Below, piece by piece: positions 6,602 to 10,064 of a stretch of 10,064 bases of DNA. A program made the position numbers and the translations under genes. The DNA lies in assembly GCA_009885185.1 (NCBI GenBank), contig VFLF01000787.1, positions 1-10,064 of the forward strand, read 5' to 3'. This DNA is from Nitrosomonadales bacterium. Its GTDB lineage: Bacteria > Pseudomonadota > Gammaproteobacteria > Burkholderiales > SG8-41. Position 1 is the stretch's first letter; the number at the start of each line of letters is the position of its first letter. The notes beneath the pieces are model-generated. The model was not told the DNA's origin. It was given only the letters and a program-made list of their open reading frames with translations, and made no database searches.

Positions 6602-7533
6602 TTCCGCCTGCTTCGCTTCAAGTGTTCCCTTGTTCCGCCTTCCGCCTGCTTCGCTTCAAGTGTGCCCTTGTTCATCCTTTGTCTTCCGGCCCAGTCGCGC
6701 GCGAACTGCCATGCCACGCGCCCGCTGCGGGAGCCGCGCTGCAATGCCCATTGCAAGGCGGCTTGGTGAACCTCCGGCGACTGGGCATGGGGAACCTTGA
6801 AATGCGCCAGCCACACGTCGACAATGTTCAGATACTCGTCCTGATCGAACGGATAGAACGATACCCACAAACCAAAGCGCTCCGACAGCGATACTTTTTC
6901 TTCGGACGTTTCACCGGGATGAATTTCCTCGCCAACGTGCTTGTATTCGAGATTTTCCTGCATGAACTCCGGCATCAAATGCCGGCGATTCGAGGTGGCG
7001 TAGATCAAACAATTATCGGAGGCCGCCGCAATCGAGCCGTCCAGAATAACCTTCAGCGCCTTGTAGCCCGGCTCGTCGGCCTCGAAAGACAGATCATCGC
7101 AATACAACACAAATCGTTCGGGCCGCTTGCAGATCAGATCGACGATTTCCGGCAGGTCGATCAGGTCCTGCTTTTCGACTTCGATCAGACGCAATCCACG
7201 CGGCGCGTACTTGGTGAGCAGCGCCTTGATCAACGACGATTTGCCGGTGCCGCGCGCGCCGGTGAGCAGCACATTGTTGGCGGGATACCCTTCGACGAAC
7301 TGCCGCGTGTTCTGTTCCACCAGCGATTTCTGTTCATCGATGCCGCGCAAATCTTTCAACTGGATGCGGTGCACCTGACCCACCGGGTGCAGCGCGCCAA
7401 AGCCCCCGGCCTTGCGCCAGCGAAAGGCGATCGACGCTTTCCAGTCTACCGGCGCTGCATCGGCGGGCAGCAGTTTTTCCAATCTCGCGGCCAGCGATTC
7501 CGCCCGCGCGAGCAATTGACTGACATCGGCCAT
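6598..7533 (-). CDS. DUF815-family AAA-type ATPase (function unknown)
   Basis: This 311-residue cytoplasmic P-loop ATPase has Walker A GARGTGKSS at 92-100, Walker B 'FVLYCDDLSF' with D146/D147, and a sensor-1-like 'LIYATSNRRHL' at 176-186 with N182. A probable arginine-finger region 'LSERFGLWVSF' follows at 216-226, and a C-terminal 'SGRVAWQFARDWAGR' is sensor-2-like. The block 'LKDLRGIDEQKSLVEQNTRQFVEGYPANNVLLTGARG' is characteristic of DUF815. Proteins of this family sit between argJ and a Nudix gene in many betaproteobacteria; their substrate is not known to me. The C-terminal tail after about residue 285 is basic and low in complexity, and it arises from the 38-bp duplication. The ATG at 7533 lacks any Shine-Dalgarno sequence and follows a very AT-rich 40-bp gap. 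The stop overlaps the Nudix start, indicating coupled translation. Confidence 0.9.
   Translation of the reverse strand: MADVSQLLARAESLAARLEKLLPADAAPVDWKASIAFRWRKAGGFGALHPVGQVHRIQLKDLRGIDEQKSLVEQNTRQFVEGYPANNVLLTGARGTGKSSLIKALLTKYAPRGLRLIEVEKQDLIDLPEIVDLICKRPERFVLYCDDLSFEADEPGYKALKVILDGSIAAASDNCLIYATSNRRHLMPEFMQENLEYKHVGEEIHPGETSEEKVSLSERFGLWVSFYPFDQDEYLNIVDVWLAHFKVPHAQSPEVHQAALQWALQRGSRSGRVAWQFARDWAGRQRMNKGTLEAKQAEGGTREHLKRSRRK
6601..6676. repeat. 38-bp tandem duplication at the ATPase/Nudix junction
   Basis: Two adjacent 38-base copies, 6601-6638 and 6639-6676, agree at 35 positions, with the first 25 bases identical. They cover the last codons of the ATPase gene and reach the first base of the Nudix GTG start. 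Because 38 is not a multiple of three, the copies are read in different frames: one encodes 'TLEAKQAEGG', the other 'EHLKRSRRK' and the stop. Confidence 0.95.
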
Positions 7534-7573
7534 ATATTGTATATATCGTAACTATATGTTTTTAAATAATATT
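7534..7573 (-). promoter_or_regulatory. AT-rich promoter region of the DUF815 ATPase gene, possibly leaderless
   Basis: The 40-base gap between the argJ stop and the ATPase ATG has only five G or C bases. On the minus strand, TATATA (7545-7540) is six bases before ATG, the spacing expected if transcription starts at or near the start codon. A -35 match is poor (TATTTA at a 17-base spacing, or TTTAAA at 15). There is no purine-rich ribosome site. Confidence 0.45.
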
Positions 7574-8812
7574 TTAACTACGGTAATCCGCATTGATGCT
7601 GACGTAATCGTGCGACAAATCGCAGGTCCACACCGTAGCCGACGCAGCACCCCGATTCAGCACCACACGCACGGTGATCTCCGCCTGCTTCATCACGCGT
7701 TGTCCGTCCGCCTCCTGATAGCCCGCATAACGTCCGCCGCTCTTGGCTACCAGCACGTCGTCGAGATACAAATCGATCTTATCCGCGTCGAGGTCGTCGA
7801 TGCCGGCATAACCCACCGCCGCGAGGATACGGCCCAGATTGGGATCGCTGGCAAAAAACGCCGTCTTGGTCAGCGGTGAATGCGCAATGGCAAACGCGAC
7901 TTTGCGGCACTCGTCTTCGCTCTTGCCGCCTTCAATGCGCACGGTGATGAATTTGGTGGCGCCCTCGCCATCTCGTATGATCGCCTGCGCCAGTTCAATG
8001 GCAATAGTCGTTACTGCGTCGCGAAAGGCCGCGTACTCTGCGCTATCGGCGCTGGTAATCTCCGCCATCGCGGCCTTGCCGGTGGCGATCAGGATAAATG
8101 AATCATTGGTGGACGTGTCGCCATCCACCGTGATGCAGTTGAAGGAATGTTGCGCGGCGTACGCTACCGCGCGCTTGACCAGCGGCAAACTCACCCACGC
8201 ATCGGTCGCCACATACCCCAGCATGGTCGCCATGTTCGGATGAATCATGCCGGCGCCCTTGGCGATGCCGGTCACGGTTATTTTTGCACCGCCCACGTCG
8301 AAGCGGCGCGACGCCGCTTTGGGCAGCGTATCGGTGGTCATGATCGCCTGCGCCGCGTTGGCCCAGTTCGCGAGTTTCAAGTCCGCGAGACAGCGCGGCA
8401 GTCCCGCGATCAGCTTCGCCACCGGCAGCGGCTCCATGATGACGCCAGTCGAAAACGGCAGCACTTGCGCCGCGGAGCACCCCATGAGTTCGGCCAGCGC
8501 GGCACACGTTTCCCGCGCATGCTTAAGGCCATTCGCGCCGGTGCCTGCATTGGCGCAGCCGGTGTTGACTACCAGCGCGCGCATGGAGTTATCCGGGTCC
8601 AGCATGGACAAATGCTGACGCGCCACCACCACCGGCGCGGCGCAAAAGCGATTCTGCGTGAACACCCCCGCCACGCGCGCGCCCACATCAAGCTGCATGA
8701 CCAGCAAATCCTTGCGACCCGGCTTGCGGATATTCGCTTCGGCGACGCCGAGCGTGACGCCGTCTACCGGCAGCAATGCATCGGGATGGGGGACGGAAAG
8801 ATTGACGGGCAT
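7574..8812 (-). CDS. argJ: Bifunctional glutamate N-acetyltransferase / amino-acid acetyltransferase ArgJ
   Basis: ArgJ moves the acetyl group from N-acetylornithine to glutamate, closing the cyclic arginine pathway; many versions also use acetyl-CoA. The 412-residue length is normal. The protein is made as one chain and cuts itself before a threonine nucleophile. The conserved site '[16 protein letters not shown]' is at residues 185-200, with T196 as the nucleophile. Further family signatures are '[12 protein letters not shown]' (81-92) with the oxyanion-hole '[10 protein letters not shown]' (121-130), '[14 protein letters not shown]' in the beta chain, and the C-terminal '[13 protein letters not shown]'. 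ATG 8812 has a GGAG ribosome site (minus strand) about eight bases upstream. The gene is 57 bases after secA in the same direction, with no clear terminator between. Whether this ArgJ is mono- or bifunctional cannot be told from sequence. Confidence 0.96.
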   Translation of the reverse strand: MPVNLSVPHPDALLPVDGVTLGVAEANIRKPGRKDLLVMQLDVGARVAGVFTQNRFCAAPVVVARQHLSMLDPDNSMRALVVNTGCANAGTGANGLKHARETCAALAELMGCSAAQVLPFSTGVIMEPLPVAKLIAGLPRCLADLKLANWANAAQAIMTTDTLPKAASRRFDVGGAKITVTGIAKGAGMIHPNMATMLGYVATDAWVSLPLVKRAVAYAAQHSFNCITVDGDTSTNDSFILIATGKAAMAEITSADSAEYAAFRDAVTTIAIELAQAIIRDGEGATKFITVRIEGGKSEDECRKVAFAIAHSPLTKTAFFASDPNLGRILAAVGYAGIDDLDADKIDLYLDDVLVAKSGGRYAGYQEADGQRVMKQAEITVRVVLNRGAASATVWTCDLSHDYVSINADYRS

Positions 8813-8869
8813 GACACGGCTCCGGTCAAAAAAGGTCGAAGGGTCGAGGAGTAGCGGGGTAAAGGGCGT

Positions 8870-10064
8870 CTAGGTCAGCTTACCGTGACACTGTTTGTAT
8901 TTTTTACCCGATCCGCACGGGCACGGATCGTTGCGTCCGACTTTTTCTCCGGGCCGGGTAAAGGGCTGCGCCTTGTGCGCCTCCGCGTCCGAGGGCGCGT
9001 CGTCGGGATGCGCTTCTGCCTCGCCTGCGCCGCCAAAGTCGGCATGGTGGTATTGCACGTTCTGCAACGCTTCGTGCTCTTCGGCCGCTTTCAATTCCTC
9101 CGCGCTGCGTATGCGCACCGTCATCAAGATTTTGGTCACTTCGGCCTTGACGGCATCCAACAGCAACGAGAACAGTTCGAACGCCTCGCGCTTGTACTCC
9201 TGTGCAGGCTGCTTCTGGGCGTACGAACGCAGGTGTATGCCCTGGCGCAAGTGATCCAGCATCGACAGATGCTCGCGCCAGTGCGTGTCTATGCTTTGCA
9301 GCATCAGGCCGCGCTCGTACTGCCGCATCGCCTGCGCATCGACCAGCGATACCTTGTCGTCGTAGGCCTTGTGCGCGGCCGCGATGAGGCGTTCGCGCAA
9401 TGCGTCTTCTTCCAGCCCCGGCTCATCCTTCAACCACTGCTGTATCGGCAGCTTCAACGTGAGCTCTGCATCGAGCGTGCGCTCAAGGCCGGCAGTATCC
9501 CATTGCTCTTCAAGGGTATCCGGCGGGATGAATTGGGTGATGTAACCGCTCATCACATCCACGCGCATCGCGGCAATGGTTTCCGACATGTCTTCCGCAT
9601 CCAGCAACTCGTTGCGCTGCTGGTAGATCACCTTGCGCTGATCGTTGGCGACGTCATCGTATTCCAGCAGGTGCTTGCGGATATCGAAGTTGCGCGCCTC
9701 CACCTTGCGCTGCGCGTTTTCAATCGAGCGGTTGATCATGCCCGCCTCGATCGGCTCGCCCTCGGGCACTTTCAGACGCTGCATGATCGACTTGACGCGT
9801 TCGCCGGCGAAAATGCGCATCAGTGAATCGTCGAGCGACAGGTAAAAGCGGCTGGAACCCGGATCACCCTGACGGCCCGAGCGCCCGCGCAACTGGTTAT
9901 CGATACGCCGCGACTCGTGGCGCTCGGTGCCGATGATATGCACGCCGCCCAGCGCCACCACCTGGTTATGCAGCTTCTGCCAGTCGTGGCGCAGATCGTC
10001 CATGCGCTTGTGCCGCGTCGCGTCATCTATCGACGCGTCCGCGCGCAGCGCTTCGGTTTCGCGA
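8870..10064 (-). CDS. secA: Protein translocase ATPase SecA, C-terminal part
   Basis: About 398 C-terminal residues are present; the rest lies beyond the right edge and the frame stays open to it. SecA is the ATPase motor that pushes preproteins through SecYEG at the inner membrane. The visible part starts near the end of the second nucleotide-binding domain, with '[28 protein letters not shown]' including the helicase motif VI arginines. It continues through '[32 protein letters not shown]' of the helical scaffold and '[36 protein letters not shown]'. After a variable acidic linker it ends in the zinc/SecB-binding tail '[20 protein letters not shown]', with the C-x-C-x8-C-H ligands intact. 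The order secA-argJ matches related proteobacteria. Nothing is broken or unusual in the visible part. Confidence 0.98.
   Translation of the reverse strand, partial: RETEALRADASIDDATRHKRMDDLRHDWQKLHNQVVALGGVHIIGTERHESRRIDNQLRGRSGRQGDPGSSRFYLSLDDSLMRIFAGERVKSIMQRLKVPEGEPIEAGMINRSIENAQRKVEARNFDIRKHLLEYDDVANDQRKVIYQQRNELLDAEDMSETIAAMRVDVMSGYITQFIPPDTLEEQWDTAGLERTLDAELTLKLPIQQWLKDEPGLEEDALRERLIAAAHKAYDDKVSLVDAQAMRQYERGLMLQSIDTHWREHLSMLDHLRQGIHLRSYAQKQPAQEYKREAFELFSLLLDAVKAEVTKILMTVRIRSAEELKAAEEHEALQNVQYHHADFGGAGEAEAHPDDAPSDAEAHKAQPFTRPGEKVGRNDPCPCGSGKKYKQCHGKLT

Noticed and set aside
6622..7551. Open frame of 309 codons on the plus strand opposite the DUF815 ATPase
   Set aside because: It mirrors a well-supported gene, has no recognisable domain or ribosome site, and such antisense frames are common in GC-rich DNA.
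8885..9826. Open frame of 313 codons on the plus strand opposite secA
   Set aside because: It is antisense to a highly conserved protein, with low-complexity sequence and no family resemblance.
1..10064. tRNA, rRNA, CRISPR, insertion sequence, prophage or defence genes
   Set aside because: Looked for on both strands; nothing resembling them was seen, and conserved genes fill almost all of the window.

Overview
The window looks like ordinary chromosome from a Gram-negative proteobacterium, beta- or gamma-class, with GC estimated by eye in the high fifties. The gene order secA, argJ, a DUF815-type ATPase gene and a Nudix gene, converging on pilC, pilD, coaE, zapD and yacG, is a conserved housekeeping neighbourhood. 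As I recall it, the DUF815 gene between argJ and the Nudix gene fits Betaproteobacteria or closely related gamma lineages better than Enterobacteria. I cannot name the genus. No rRNA, tRNA, CRISPR array, insertion sequence, phage gene or obvious transferred island was seen.

Layout. Positions 1-217 (minus) hold the start of a Gfo/Idh/MocA-type oxidoreductase. It diverges from a CNNM/CBS/CorC membrane protein gene (316-1647, plus) across a 98-bp gap that carries a good sigma70-type promoter and an inverted repeat. The plus-strand run continues with pilC (1768-2997), pilD (3082-3933), coaE (3940-4563), zapD (4655-5410) and yacG (5412-5624). The minus-strand run, in its reading order, is the C-terminal part of secA (from the window edge to 8870), argJ (8812-7574), a DUF815-like AAA ATPase (7533-6598) and a Nudix/ThiE-like fusion (6601-5621). 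The two runs meet tail to tail, with their stop codons overlapping at 5621-5624.

How the genes relate. PilC (inner-membrane platform) and PilD (prepilin peptidase/methylase) belong to type IV pilus or type II secretion assembly; the usual partner ATPase gene pilB is not beside them. CoaE completes coenzyme A synthesis, ZapD bundles FtsZ and YacG binds gyrase. These three are genetic neighbours rather than one pathway. On the other strand SecA drives Sec export and ArgJ recycles acetyl groups in arginine synthesis. The ATPase and the Nudix/ThiE-like protein have no firmly known substrate, but they overlap by four bases and are probably co-expressed.

The most interesting points are small. (1) A 38-bp tandem duplication at 6601-6676 sets the ATPase stop; without one copy the ATPase would read in frame into the Nudix/ThiE gene. 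(2) A very AT-rich 40-bp gap precedes the ATPase, with a -10-like hexamer six bases before ATG and no Shine-Dalgarno sequence, suggesting a leaderless message. (3) The ThiE-like domain appears to lack metal-binding residues of true thiamine-phosphate synthases. (4) A roughly 10-bp phased repeat and a small palindrome lie upstream of pilC. (5) The CNNM protein looks mosaic. I see no convincing large undescribed system in this window.
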